A stretch of DNA of 64,000 nt from Glandiceps talaboti (GCF_964340395.1 NC_135561.1:12095461-12159460); one strand, 5' to 3'. Shown: positions 43,558 to 55,870, counted from the first letter of the stretch. Numbers and translations: made by a program. Notes: generated by a model not told the origin, from the sequence alone.

Positions 43558-46500
43558 CTATGTATGTATGTATGTATGTATGTATGTATGTATGTATGTA
43601 TGTGTGTGTGTGTATGTATGTATGTCTGTCTGTCTGTCTGTCTGTCGGTGGACACGATATTTCAATAACTACGACATCGATTCTGATGAAACTTGCTACA
43701 CATCTTCCATATGCTAATAGAAAGAATTAATTAGATTTTGGTTAACATCTAATGAACATTAATTAGTATGTGTAAGTAATTGTTTTTAGGAATTAGGTTA
43801 TATCTTTGGAACGCATACTTCACATTCAATATGATTGGTACATACGTTAACCATAATAAAGCGCATATGTCCTATAAGGTTTGGTAGGAATAGTTTGCAT
43901 AATTAATGGATTTAATAATTAGGCTTTAAATTAAGAATGCAAGCTTCACATTTCATACAATTTGGTACATATATCAACCCTAATAATGCGCAGTTGTCCT
44001 TTGAAGTTTGTTGATATGGCTTTTACTTTTAAGTTGTAATTTGAATAATTACTGATTTTCAGTAATTAAGCTATAGCTTGAGAAAGCACAGTTCAAATTC
44101 CATATAATTCTTCCTCTATAACAAAGCACACATATACGTTAAAGCCTGTTGGCATATGTTTTTTAATTGTAATTAGTAATTTGTGCATAATTAATGATTT
44201 TCGCCAATTAGGCTTATCTTAAGAATGCAAGCATCACATTTCATATAAGTTGGTACATACATCAACCATGACAAAGCACACAATCCTCTAAAACCTGGTG
44301 ATACAGTTTTTTATTTTATTTTCAAGACTAATTTGCATAATTAATTATTAGGCTTTTTCTTAAGAATACAAAGTTCAAATATCAGATAATTTAGTACATA
44401 TATTGATGGTAAAGAATTGCATGTTTCACTTAATGTTGTAACTTATAAGCTCTATGGTTAATTTGTATAATCAATGATTTTTTGATAATTAGGCAATATG
44501 TTAACTATGCAAGCTTCAAATTTCATACAGTTTTATATAATTAATTTTCCAATTAAGTGGTACACCATGCATAAGAGACATATTGAATTGTGCATTCTAA
44601 TGGTATGTGTAGACCAGAAAATATATGGTTTTGCCCTTACGGGAGACAATCAATGTACTTCTGGTATACAATTAGGTTATGGTTGGATGGTTAGAGTGAT
44701 CCGCTTGGAATCTGCAAATTTTCCGGTTTTAGCCTTATCACTACTGTTTGATTCTGAATGGCTAAAGTTCTTGCGTCCTCTCGGTTACTATTATTGTTTT
44801 CACCTTCTGGGGTATACATTAAATAGCAGACCCCCCCCCCCAACACCATCCATAGTCAGCTCATGGTCAATGGTGCCACATCAATAAGAACAATGCGGTG
44901 GCTTAAATGAATGGCAGTTCTGGTGGATCTTATGATAACGGTTGAACATGCATTCATTAGATTAAGGCATACATATATCAAGCATAAACAATGGTATCAG
45001 ATAAAACCGGAAAATCCTAAACTGTGACCAATATTTCGTGACATAACCTGTTGTGCTTTAATCGAATACCCGCATCAATGTTGACTATGTTCATTCTATA
45101 AATATACACATCTCAATAGCAAACATCCCATAAATCATATCCAATGTTGTAGTTGTTAGAAATTTAATTTTGATATATTATCACACCTAACCTCCACAGT
45201 CATTTTATGAACTTTTGATATTTTCCTCAATTACTTTGTCTCTTGCCTTTAGTTATAATAAATTAACTAACGTTTAATATATAATATGGTATTGTTTGAA
45301 ATGAACGTATGCTTTAGGCATGTTTAATATTTAACTACAATCCGCCCCCTAACTTTTCGCTGAATGAATTTTCATTTTTTGTCTGAATAGTACATTTTAG
45401 ACCATTTGAGGTATTTTACCTTGAACACAGAGGTCAGCATCAAAGGGTAAAGATATCATCATGGATATCATGGGTGTAGACACTTAAATTAGATCTCTAT
45501 CTAATAAGCTTCCAGAATTAGTGGACAAAATTAGCTTTTTTATCACGAATATCACGGTCACCATTCTGTTATTACCATGAAGGGGAGATCATATCAAGAA
45601 CTAAGTGTTGAATAAAAGTGGTGTCTGAAAAAATCTTCAAACATGATTAAAACGTGACTTCTACAGATATATCGATCCGGGAAATGATGTTTTTTTCATA
45701 TTGACACAACTTAAAGTTATTTTTATATCAAACAGGTGTTTGACATGAATTATCAATAACACACGACATTTATACCGTACAATAAAACAAGCGAGAAATA
45801 GGTCTCCGATGGAGAAAGGTCAATTTGGGAAAATTGTATGATTATTCGCACTTAGCGGAATTAAATTATATTATAGACCCTCCCATTATATAAAATGAAA
45901 AAGGTGAGCAATAGTCATGGCAGATAGAGAGGCTAGAAAGCCCCGCTGGCGAATCAAGTACTTCATAGCAGCTGAGCAGAGTAAATAAAAACAGGATACA
46001 CTCAGATCAAATGGATAGAATTGAATGAAAACACGTTAACGGGCTTCAAATGCAAGTTCAATATATGGTAGCTATGTCCCTATCAGTTAATTCCTACCAA
46101 AGCTGATTGAAGGTATGGTTCCCTACATTTCATGGCTTCCATACCCAGCAGGAAAATAATATTTAACAGACACCATGTCTAAGCCCGATATACTCTACTC
46201 TCCACAACCAAGCAAGCCCGAAGACATACAGACAAACCAGTCCGTGGATATAATTTTAATAGGTAGCAATGCACACGACATGTAAAGCACCTACATCAAA
46301 CATTGCCTCAACAACACTATCAGGAAGGCTGTGTCAGAAGTAGACATAGCATGAGAAGGAATATACACATTTTAGCGTTAAACACACCGCATATGACGCA
46401 GAGGTCGATATATAAATGACAGTTTATCTTGTGCACAGACGTGTATGCATTTTAACTGTGGTTGCAACAACCTGGTATCTATGAGTCAGGCTTGTACTGG

Positions 46501-49500
46501 ATAACTGTGAACCAGCAGTAGTTTCGTTAACACCAATGATTTTAAGAGTCTTCTTGTGAATGTTGTCAAATAGGCCAAGGCTGGCTAGTGAGGTGTTCGT
46601 CCACCTCATTCCATGCCTCCTTAATTTGATATCATACATGTTTTCAACACTTTCCTGAGTACAGCACGCCTTTAGATCATTTCTGTTAACAAGAGGTTTT
46701 CACATTGTAAACGTGTTGTCAATAGTCAGACCAAAAATTCCAAGCTCATCTTTAGCAGCAGGTTTAAATGCTGTATAGTATTGGTCAGGATTTGCAGGGT
46801 TTTCTTTTCCATTACGTACAATTAATGATAACGTTAGGAAACCCATGTTCTTGCTTTTAATGTTTTGGAGATTCTGTACAAATTATATCTACACGGTGTT
46901 ATATGGCTTCGAAAAATAACAAAATATTAAAGCGCTTTTGAAAAGTATGGTTACCTTGGCTTGTATTTCTAAATCATTAATCTAGTTATTATTTGTTAGT
47001 TGCATCGTTCAGCAAGCTTATTATAACTACTTAATAATTAATGATTCACATCGGCCGAGCATATGCATCATAAAGCGGTAAATCGTGGTCATGCCAACCT
47101 CTGTTACTATTTACGATTACTGTAAAGTCGAGAGTAATTTAATTCATATTCAACCAAATATTATACATGTAGCATGTGTGCAAATATTATTTAATTTCAT
47201 TCCTCTATCACACATGTTACATTTTAATACCCATGGCCACGAAAATTCCGTACGACAACGAAAATAACGAAAACCAAACCAAATTTACCTTGCCTGGCTG
47301 TACAAGAACCAACATTGCTACACTTTCTTTGCGTCCATAGTGAGCCAACATTATCAGTTAAATATACAACACTGAAGGTAAACCTAGCGTAGGCACTTTC
47401 ATATTGACATTTTTTTGAGAGCCAATTAACTAAAATATAACACTTGTACATCAATTCTAGTCACGCCATGAGACGATAACATGTGGGAAATGTCAATTAG
47501 ATTTTTTTGACAAGATTTAGACATCTTCGAGATATTTGTTCAGACAGATAATAACATTTTAGCAATTGTGGCAAGAATTTTGTCGAGCCCGACGACGGTT
47601 TGCTGCAGCTTTCGTGATTCGTTGTAGTTTTTTTTTAATGTACAAAACCCATTCAATGTTGCACCCGTCTTTGTGGTCACGTATCAAACTTCAATTGTTT
47701 TAAGGCAATTCGAATCATCACGATCAATAGAGCAAACGATTAGCTGTTTCCTGGTACGAAACACAGTCAGTCAATTTATGCTCACTTTCGAATCTAGCAG
47801 CACAATGATATGATCAAAGACTATTAAAAATTCAATTTTCAATCAACTCTATAAGTGATAATAATCAATTGAATGTGGGTAATGCGTTTTCAAGATTGTA
47901 TTGCTCTTGGTGCAGTTGCCATTTTTCAATGTTTAATTCCAGTGACGTAGTACATTTAATGTGGTGTTTCTACAATAGTGATAAATCGGATTTGTCCGGA
48001 GGTATTCGAAATAATGAAATTACACCTGAATGAATTGAAACAGTCTGGACCACTACCGTGCTTGCGATTTTTAATTCTGTCAGTTCCTGGCACAATATAC
48101 ATTGGAGTATTTCCTGCAGGTGTAAGAAATGTAGACATTGTCTCCTACTATATACCCAATCGTTTGATGAAATATATTTGCTTCTGGTCGTTTTGAGAGT
48201 TGTACATTTTGTTAGCTTTCTGAATTTTGCTCAACATTCATCGTCGTACTGCTACTGCTAATATGTGATGTATTTTTTTGGTTTTTCTTGTTCTTGATAT
48301 TAACAAACTTTCCCTCGAATATTTTACTGTTAGCAAATATTTTTAATATAATACTATACAGTTGTGTCTCAGAAAAGAGATGCCTCTGGTGGGCTAAAAC
48401 AAATAACTTGTTATTAATCCAACAAATGTTTAGTCTTCAGGAAATTTACTTCCATAATCTGCGCGTGTTTCATAATAGGTGACGAGTACTAGTATACTAG
48501 TATAATTTCGATTTATTCCTGACAACACAACACTCTGTGAGTACATTATCTGGGTTAGGGGACTAATCAGTTCTGCTTATAGGGCTGGAAAAATACAACA
48601 ACAAAAACTGTCTATCGACAACTGATACCAGAAATACAAATTCATTTGTTAAGAAAAGTGGAACTGGATATTTCCACCTGTCATTTAAAGCATGCAATAA
48701 CTTGTTCTGTGTAAATGGTGGTATGTACGGTTAAACGAATTTAATTGTTTAAAGGTCACATACATCGCCATGTATGCATGTGGGGATGAAGGGCTTTTTT
48801 GTTTGTTGACAAACACAATTCGTCGTGCCGCTATAACACTGTGTAAACTGTGGCCTATCTAAAGTTACGATCATTACGTTGACTTGCTTTGGGCATATTT
48901 GTATGACGTCATCTGGAGCAAAAAGTATTTCACAAATCATTTAAATTTTGGCTCGGGAAGAAACCTTTGTTTGTCATGAGAACATTAGTTGCTGGCTAGC
49001 TATAGGTTTTAGTCGAGTGGGACCTCGAGGCGCAGGTGTATAAGTAAGGCAAGTTTGAAAGAGTACATTCATTATTGTATCTTAATTTGGGCACCATCTC
49101 TTTAAATGTGTAGAGATAATGCAGCACAGAGAAACCAAAAACAATTACATCATTGTAAATTATATGACAAACTATCGATATTTTGATATGGTTTATATTT
49201 TATTAAATATTATTTTATTTGAAAGTGCCATGTTTCAATCCTAGGTCAACGCACTAGACTAGATTTACCTTATACGTAGAGCCACGTGTAAGGATAACAT
49301 AGACCATTCTTTTGTCCTGCATCATCTTTTTCGACAGCACTAACTCTTTTGGCACCTAGATGTTAATCCTACTGCGAAATGGGCCTTTTAGAATTACAAG
49401 TATTATTTCAACAAGATAAAATTACACCAACGGAGACATAGAATTGCAGATATATATTTCAAAAGGTCATTTCTGTAATGAAATTATGGAATATAATATA

Positions 49501-52461
49501 AACTTTGGGAATGGAACCCCATTTTAATACAAGTGAAACAAAATACACAATTTTAGATGAGAATAAACTCAATACTATTTCACTAATGGCTAGACTCCAA
49601 ATACATTCGTAATAATTTGAAACTACTTTCCTGAAAATTGATTCATGAGGTAATGGCTGCTCTAGGCTCAAGCCTAGAAGCTCATCTTTTAAAGATTACT
49701 TCGTGCTTCAGACATACTATGCAATTAATTCCATCGTGGAGTATCCCAGGCAGAATTACATTAGCATTATAAATGATATAACTTTTATGTTTCATTATAT
49801 TCCTAAGTGTTTTGTATGTATGTATGTATGTATGTATGTATGTATGTATGTATGTATGTATGTATGTATGTATGTATGTATGTATGTATGTGTGTGTGCA
49901 CACTCGTACGCACTATCATGTAATGTTAAAAGCTGCAACTGTAGATAACGTGTCGTCGACAGGTACGAGGTCGAAGACCTAAAGTTTAGCTGAACATATA
50001 GTAATATTTCATATTATACAATGCCCAATCGAAGTTATCATCTTTGAACAGAAAATATGGATTATGTACAGAGACGTTCTACGTGACAACAACCCGAGTT
50101 TACATCACTCGTTGTGTACTACTCAAATGTGAATAAAGACGTGATATACGGTATGCTATTTCCTTATATTTTTCTTCAGTCACTCGAAAAATACTATCCT
50201 TGAAAGGTTCATAATTAGATATGATTCCGCAATGTTATTTTTTATTTCGTTCAGCTGAGGAAAACGCGACTGGCCTACGGGGGCCTTGTCACTATGAGTC
50301 CCTAGACTAGCGGAGACAAACCCTTAGGTCACGAGTATTTTCCAGCTGAATGAAGACAAACATTGCGGAATAATATAATTGTACCAAATTGGGAAAACAC
50401 TATCATGGCGATTTGGCTCAACTATTGAGCACTGCAAAGCCAGTGACGTAGGCATGGGTTGTCATGACGTACAATGACCAGGGTATATAATCCATATTTT
50501 CTGTTCAAAGGTAATAACCTGGCTTGAGTAAGGTATAATGATAATGAGACAGAATTCAAGCGGTATGAGGTCGCGATGACAACGAGCGTTTCTAGATTTT
50601 TGTACAGCACTATATATATATATCATTGTAAATTTTCTCTCGATGACAATATGATAATTATGATATTTGTATTACCATTTGTGGATATACACTTAATGAA
50701 TTCGTGTAATGAATAATTTCAAATTTATTTTACTTATACATTATTGTCAAATTATGGGGCAATTGGTACATTTAAGGTTAAGACTTAAAGCCTGTGTAAA
50801 CAAAAATAAGATAATTGCCACCGTACTGCAAGTGTTCAGCACCGAATTTCAGTCTAAATATTAGTCTTGCTACATCTCTCGTTTATATGCCTAATTGGTT
50901 TGTATTTGAGTAATTATTTTTTACAACTTGTCAACGCACTGCAATATTCATGGTTCGGTAATTCATTCCATTTGATGTGCCATCTTAATCATATGATCAT
51001 TAACACAAACAGCCGCAAGACAGCAAAATCTATCATATGCAAAATAAAGACATTATTGGTGAACAAAGTTCGCACTTTTATGTATCAATACCAATCATAC
51101 CTTTTTAAGGCCATTCATATCAAGAACTATACATTTGAAGAATAGCCTTTATCCCAAAACAGAACATGTTCAGAATTCTACAGTTAAACAGTTGGCAATT
51201 TGCGATTTTATGAAGCCTTGTTTTGCATTTGATTTGTTGCTTATGAATTGGTATTGTATTAATTGTTCTATAACTGTTTATATGTTGTCATGTTGGTTGT
51301 TTTCTATGTTTGGCCAAGTCATAATCATTCTCGGCTTTACAGTTACTGTGGTTAATAAAATAATCTAATCTAATCTAATCTAATCTAATCTAATCTAATC
51401 TAATCTAATATAATCTAATCTAATACAATCTAATCTAATCTAATCTAATACAATCTAATACAATCTAATATAATCTAATACAATCTAATACAATCTAATC
51501 TAATCTAATCTAATCTAATCATAGTTAATCTAATATGAATCAACTAATTAGGCTTAATACACTTGTATCCTGTTGAGGGAAATTTCAAATGTAACGATGG
51601 CTGAAAAGGTCCGTGACTTGTGAAAATTAGCGGTGATTTCTTCCAACTCCCGAATGGAAGTGAAATGGTTTCCTTTCAAATCATTTTAGATCCCAACAAA
51701 GCGTGCAAGAGAAATTACATTTCCGTTCATGGCTACATGTTGCTTTAACCTGAACAGTTTCATATCACTATCAATAATTTAGCTGGAACTGGTCGCGTTA
51801 AAATATGAAGGAAAGTGAACATCCAAAATAAATCTTCTTTCATATCCATGACTAGTGAAAGTATTAAATGAAACCCAAAGATAATATTATGACGATTTCA
51901 ATATAAGATTTTCCTAGAATTTCAGTTAATTAGATAGCCCGTACATTTTATCAGATTACTAGCAACGTTTTTCTATCGTGCTTTGAATAGTAATTAGTAA
52001 TGTCATCAGTCAACATGTTGGATCATCATTGTTTATGTTGAGAATGCTACTGTGCTTAAACCAAAGACCTACACGAAATGCTTAAACCAAGGACTTACCT
52101 TCATCACAAAAGGTGTCATATAACACAATACTTCTCCAAATACCCATTCACCCATCATTGTAGCAGTGAATAGAACCGGTAAACATACTAATCCTAGAGT
52201 CCAGTCTGACATCGCTAAGTTAATCATTAAGGTGTTCGGGGACGCCTTTCCTCTCCGTGCGCAAGTCATTACACACAGGACAATAATGTTGCCAATAGTT
52301 GAAAGAACGACACTTATCGCAAAAATAACCGTCAAAGTTACAATCAAGTGTTCTGTTAGTTTAGGGACATCATCGTAGTAGGAATAATAACTACTATAGT
52401 TAGTATAGTCATCGTCGTAGTCAACCATCGTAGAATCATCACCAATGGTGTTGCTTGCCAT
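36449..52461 (-). CDS. Class A (rhodopsin-like) neuropeptide-type GPCR, 4 exons
   Basis: Exons 52461-52099, 38756-38328, 37770-37558 and 36601-36449 join in phase 0 to a complete 385-residue seven-span receptor. The N-terminus is acidic and Tyr-rich, with an N-glycosylation site at Asn21. Landmarks are GN with Asn58 (TM1), LAMSD with Asp86 (TM2), Cys113, DRY at 137-139 exactly 25 residues after Cys113, Trp163 (TM4), Asn190 glycosylation and Cys198 in loop 2, Pro226 (TM5), FAVCWFP at 276-282 (TM6) and NPIVY in TM7, then helix 8 with a palmitoylatable Cys. KLWRRTLPG and AKRKVIRTL resemble tachykinin/NPY/GPR83-like peptide receptors, but the ligand cannot be named. It should act at the plasma membrane through G proteins. 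Confidence 0.93.
37055..37548 (-). pseudogene. 5'-truncated LINE in GPCR intron 3
   Basis: On the minus strand the frame reads CQKKIKYALTKQWNSLPNTL, then KNIHKTL and a stop, the W-N-S-L-P tail of non-LTR retrotransposon polyproteins. About 350 bp of UTR follow. It ends GGTGGAAATAAAATTCAATT with an (ATTCA)n tail near 37080-37055, typical of CR1/L2-like elements. The recognisable sequence starts about 10 bp after the exon 3 donor. Confidence 0.75.
37558..37770 (-). CDS. GPCR exon 3 (TM6, TM7)
   Basis: Acceptor TTTTCTTTCAG, donor AGA|GTAAGTATC. Residues 265-335 contain FAVCWFP and NPIVY and end SENFR. Confidence 0.93.
38328..38756 (-). CDS. GPCR exon 2 (TM3 to intracellular loop 3)
   Basis: Of two nearby acceptors, the one ending CATTCCAG is chosen because it gives the canonical 25-residue distance between Cys113 and the Arg of DRY. 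Donor AAG|GTACGATC. Residues 122-264. Confidence 0.92.
38770..42820. other. GPCR intron 1, 3' part: no feature recognised
   Basis: AT-rich intron. Weak duplications (40010-40200 against 40270-40500) are visible, but nothing is clearly coding. Frames at 40603-41558 on the minus strand are rich in Phe, Leu and Ser because of AT content and carry no motif I can defend. Confidence 0.4.
42825..43440 (+). repeat. ~600 bp dispersed repeat, copy 2
   Basis: The direct partner of 26556-27065, sharing CTGATGACTGCAATG, TTTACATCCCAGC, GTTGACGATTTCC, GTTACAATGTATACAACGAT and TGGTGACGTATA in order. Confidence 0.75.
43517..43647 (+). repeat. (GTAT)n, (TG)n, (CTGT)n compound microsatellite
   Basis: About 100 bp of GTAT units, a short TG run, then CTGT units leading into GGTGGACACGATATTTC. 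Confidence 0.97.
43648..44560 (+). mobile_element. Microsatellite-headed monomer element (G), longest copy
   Basis: After the microsatellite come GGACACGATATTTCAATAAC, the CTTGCTACACATCTTCCATA joint, and at least five monomers. Their GCATAATTAATG-type boxes fall at 43896, 44043, 44185, 44335 and 44465, so the period is about 130-150 bp. Each monomer also carries TTAAGAATGCAAGC, TTCATATAA and TTGGTACATA blocks. This copy gives the best consensus of the family. Confidence 0.75.
44560..46230. other. GPCR intron 1: no feature recognised
   Basis: AT-rich. A C10 run lies near 44831. An open frame at 44498-44887 is judged chance. Confidence 0.4.
46235..46765 (-). pseudogene. Decayed LINE reverse-transcriptase C-terminal region
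   Basis: On the minus strand one frame reads ELGIFGLTIDNTFTM, a stop, then LASLGLFDNIHKKTLKIIGV and SLTHRYQVVATTVKMHT. This matches the 'LGv-tiD-klt' and 'LDsIQkrAlkiig..SLeHRRqVa' blocks after the RT domain of Jockey/CR1-like elements. A later frame gives LPDSVVEAM. Stops and shifts show it is dead. Confidence 0.7.
46770..49810. other. GPCR intron 1: no feature recognised
   Basis: AT-rich. Short frames only. A 16-bp perfect palindrome TACTAGTATACTAGTA lies near 48487. Confidence 0.4.
49813..49898 (+). repeat. (GTAT)n microsatellite
   Basis: About 78 bp of GTAT, then a short TG run. No monomer array is attached. Confidence 0.97.
50200..50510 (-). mobile_element. Palindromic fold-back element (copy 4, inverted)
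   Basis: The arms CCGCAATGTTATTTTTTATT..CGTTCAGCTG and CAGCTGAATGAAGAC..AACATTGCGG are complementary and enclose CCTTAGGTCACGAGTATTTT. On its far side TGTCATGACGT..TGACCAGGG is the reverse complement of the CCTGGTCGATCTACCTCATG block flanking copies 1, 2 and 5. Confidence 0.75.
50860..51355 (+). mobile_element. Possible LINE/SINE 3' end before (TCTAA)n
   Basis: The stretch ends GTGGTTAATAAAATAATCTAA and passes into the pentanucleotide tract, the layout of a non-LTR element's 3' UTR, poly(A)-type signal and simple tail. No reverse-transcriptase residues were recognised. Confidence 0.4.
51361..51525 (+). repeat. (TCTAA)n pentanucleotide array with TACAA variants
   Basis: About 33 units of 5 bp. 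The first half is homogeneous TCTAA. The second half alternates TCTAA with TACAA and TATAA variants. Confidence 0.95.
52099..52461 (-). CDS. GPCR exon 1 (N-terminus, TM1, TM2, start of TM3)
   Basis: ATG at 52461 and donor AAG|GTAAGTCC after 52099. It codes residues 1-121 and stops in TM3 eight residues after Cys113. Confidence 0.92.
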
Positions 52462-52464
52462 ACT

Positions 52465-53115
52465 TTAGCGGTAACAGTGGAAACCTTATGCAAATAAACC
52501 GTAAACTGTCTGATATCTTCACGTTAAACGTCTTATATCGGGAAAGACAATCTGCTTCTTAAACTGTCTGCACTACTTAGCTAAGTCTAGGTAAGAAAAT
52601 ATCCGTCGAGTTCCACAGCGCCAGAAACAGTCTGTTGTGCCCTTCATGGAGCTGAAGACTGACGAGCTGGACCCAGGTTTCACATCTAAATTGTGATATG
52701 AGATACCAGTTAATAAATATTTGTGTAGGCGATGTCGACAAACACGCATGTGCACAAATGGTGGGCAGATTAAACTACATCACATCAAATATAGAAATGT
52801 TTACTCATTGTACGGGTACAATCTCTCTAACCTTCCAAAAAAAACAAACCCTAAGCGTATTGTAAAACCGATGACATTCTAGTCTCAAGACCTGTAACAA
52901 CACAAACATGTCAATAACATACATATATGTGTGAACGATGAACACATTCAACAGGTCTCTTTAAAACATCATCTGAAAAGGTTAACATAGCAATATTAGG
53001 TCAGCAAATGTACATATATATATGACCATAATTTAATCAACGATGAACACATTCAACAGATCTCTAGATCTCTAGAAAGCTGAACTTAAAAGGTTACCAT
53101 AGCAATATCAGGTCA
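52465..53115. other. GPCR 5' flank / possible 5' UTR
   Basis: Upstream (minus-strand sense) of the GPCR start codon. A near-duplicated pair AACGATGAACACATTCAACA occurs at about 52934 and 53039. No TATA box can be assigned with confidence. Confidence 0.35.
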
Positions 53116-53117
<2 letters not shown>

Positions 53118-53212
<95 letters not shown>

Positions 53213-53224
53213 CATATATATATG
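53118..53224 (+). repeat. (TA)n microsatellite
   Basis: About 105 bp of TA with two CA interruptions. Confidence 0.97.
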
Positions 53225-53229
53225 ACCAC

Positions 53230-54880
53230 ATATTTACATATTTGTATTTACATTTACATATTTCCTTTGTGGCCTTGTTCATCTCCACGTGTTCATGATT
53301 TACACGAATGCGATACCACGACATCATGCTACCTTGGCTAGGAGCTATCAAAGTGTGTTTTTCTTTTCTCTAACTCATTCGTCATGTACTGGATGTCGTC
53401 CGGAAATGTGTAATAACATGTTCTATAAATGTTTGATTTGAAAGAATTTCGAGTAGCTTTGTTGCACATGACACGTCGACTTATTCCTTGAACTGAAACG
53501 ATATCAGAGGAATCGCGATGAATGCAACTCTAAGAATGACTGTGTGGCATAGCGGGTCACCGTGGCGATGGGAACGCGATGGTTCGTCAGTTTTTATGGT
53601 GTTTTAAATATCGTTCTATTATAGTAGAACTAATGTGGCATCAGACATGATAGTTCTTTACATTTCAACCAGAGGATATACTTTCGGATGAGTTATATTT
53701 TAACAAAACGTCATGGCACATAGTCAGGTTCGTGGGAGATGAAAGATGAAATTTTAAAATCTAAAAACTATACACCGTAGTACGTTATTTTTATTGTCGT
53801 ACTGCAAAGCAACATGAGATAATGGAGGCGTGGAATTTTGTTGAATTTACGTTTGAAATCTATACAATATTAAATTAATGCACAGCATCATAATAACACT
53901 GGTGTTTGTTGTCACATTACACTTTTTCATAGACGATTGATTATAAATAACGCAAAATCATGTTATCACCCCAAATGTACACATATATTTTGGGGAGATG
54001 TGAAAAAAGTAATCAACGTGACAATAATATCACAGAGTATTATTCATTTCAAAAAAGGTCATCCTTTATCTCCAACGAACCTGTCTTATAATCATATTTA
54101 ACCTGTAACTGCGTTGTATAATTAAGTAAACACTCATTTTAAATGAAAGAGGCATTTTTTAAAATTAAAATACGTCATTTTAAAATTCACTGAATACAAA
54201 TCATTAAAGATCAGCCCCAAGACTCATGCTTCGGATTGATAGGTTTGATTGTAATAGATCATACGTACGGGGTTAGTTTCTTTGTAAAAATGTTACCATT
54301 GGGAAACTTTACTATTTCAAGAAATCGGCATATCACGATCTTGTTGTCGACCTGTCTTAAAATACGTCATTTTGCCTGGGTGCACACTTATGAATTCCAT
54401 ATATCAAGACCCATACCATGGACTTTGACATTCTAATAGCTAGCAAAATGCATTACTATCGGGCCATTAGAAGATAGAAAGATTGTAAGTGAACTTGATG
54501 AACCATACATGACCATCCATTAGCAAACTATACTATAATGACCTCTCAAGTGACTTTATACCGACACATTGTAATTCATTTAGAAATAAAGATCTAAGGG
54601 ACGATCGCACAATGTCACACAAGCTCACCATGCCAAGATTCCCCGGCACAAACGCTGTAGGTTCGAAATCATTTCCATATGAAAAGATACCTTACTTGAG
54701 GTGTGAACTGACTGTAAATCGGTGATAGCTCTGACAAATATCACTGTTTTCCCAGGTTTCATATTTTTTGTAGGGGTAAAAACATTGTGATCTTTTGTTC
54801 CACTTGATCGGTAGTTTATTTAGTCTATGGGTGGTCATAAGCCATTAATTCGGTAACGTGGAATTTGTCCGCGTTCAGGG
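53230..54880. other. No gene recognised
   Basis: AT-rich intergenic sequence. Confidence 0.4.
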
Positions 54881-54929
54881 GATTAGCCTAGATACATTGT
54901 TTGTGCCGGCCAATCCCGTCATGCACCAT

Positions 54930-55330
54930 AAGATAACTTAGTTTGTTTAGGGGGAGGGGGTCTGGCGTCAATGCGATTGCTGAGCTTCATTTTCGCACCT
55001 CTAACCAAATTTCAACGGAAACCTCTCACTCCTTCAATGGCAACAGCTTTTGTATTTACTATTGAGATGTTGATAAATTGATAAAAAAAATTACTTCTAA
55101 TGTGAGATATGGTGATGGGTTTCTGGTAGTATTTTAATGATCTTTACTGTGTTTAAAATCATCATAACATTACATCGATGATAGTGGTGTGACCGCTACA
55201 GTTCTTATAACTGGTTTACAGCATTATATCAATGTTTGATGTCACACGTGTGAGTGTTCGTTTAGGGAGGGGGGGGGGGGGTTGACCAAAAAAGAACGAT
55301 GTTCGTTTGTTGAGCTTGTGCGACAATATG
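54930..55330 (-). repeat. 3.1 kb repeat, inverted 5' fragment (copy C)
   Basis: Reverse-complemented, 54940-55200 matches 50-310 of copy A (ATCGATGTAATG..GGTGATG, ATCAATTTATCAACATCTCA, GCAATCGCATTGACGCCAGA, CCCCCTCCCCCTAAAC). Directly after it, 55262-55345 carries a direct-oriented G-run and CGTTTGTTGAGCTTGTGCGA block matching 300-350, so the fragment is rearranged. Confidence 0.65.
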
Positions 55331-55334
55331 TGAT

Positions 55335-55865
55335 TATCCCTAAGTCGTAGCATGACGAGATAATAAAGGTGACTATATTACATATGCGTAGCAAGGCTAA
55401 GGTAACGAGACTAAAAGTGTTTTCTTTAAAGAGAGTCCACCCCTTGCAGAGATCAGTATCGATTGAAACTTACCTCGAAATAACACTTGAAATTTCTACA
55501 ATTTATATTGACTGGGGGCAACTTATACCTTGATAAAGCTAGTTCCTGACTACAGATTTAGATGGGGTCAATCAACATAATGATGGTGACGTCACACTGG
55601 TTATATGGTTAGACTTGTTGGCTTTAAATCTGAATCTGCATATTGCAGGGTCGAGCCTATTTTGCCACAGTAGTAAACCCAACAGACTACGAGAGGACTG
55701 AGGTTGAAAGAGATGGCGAATGCACAATTATATGCTGTGGCAGGATAGTTTGCTCCCAGTGTATAATTCGCTCCATGATAATCTGTTCTGCTGGGAGATA
55801 CTTAAGTGCATCATGTCACCGTGGGCACGTTTTGTTCAGATACGATTGTACGCACGTTTATACAT
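55335..55865. other. Unexplained open frame, no gene called
   Basis: After an acceptor-like GCATATTGCAG a 76-codon frame (55643-55873) opens. It is Cys-rich (ECTIICCGRIVCSQC) and less AT-rich than its surroundings. No family was recognised. Confidence 0.25.
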
Positions 55866-55870
55866 GTACA

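Noticed and set aside
43648-44560. CRISPR-like regular repeats
   Set aside because: The units are ~140 bp contiguous diverged monomers without unique spacers, in an animal genome with no cas genes.
47224-47454. Cys-containing minus-strand frame with a donor-like GTAAAT
   Set aside because: No acceptor or partner exon could be found.
54655-54690. GGTTCGAAATC as a tRNA T-arm
   Set aside because: No acceptor, D or anticodon stems could be formed around it.
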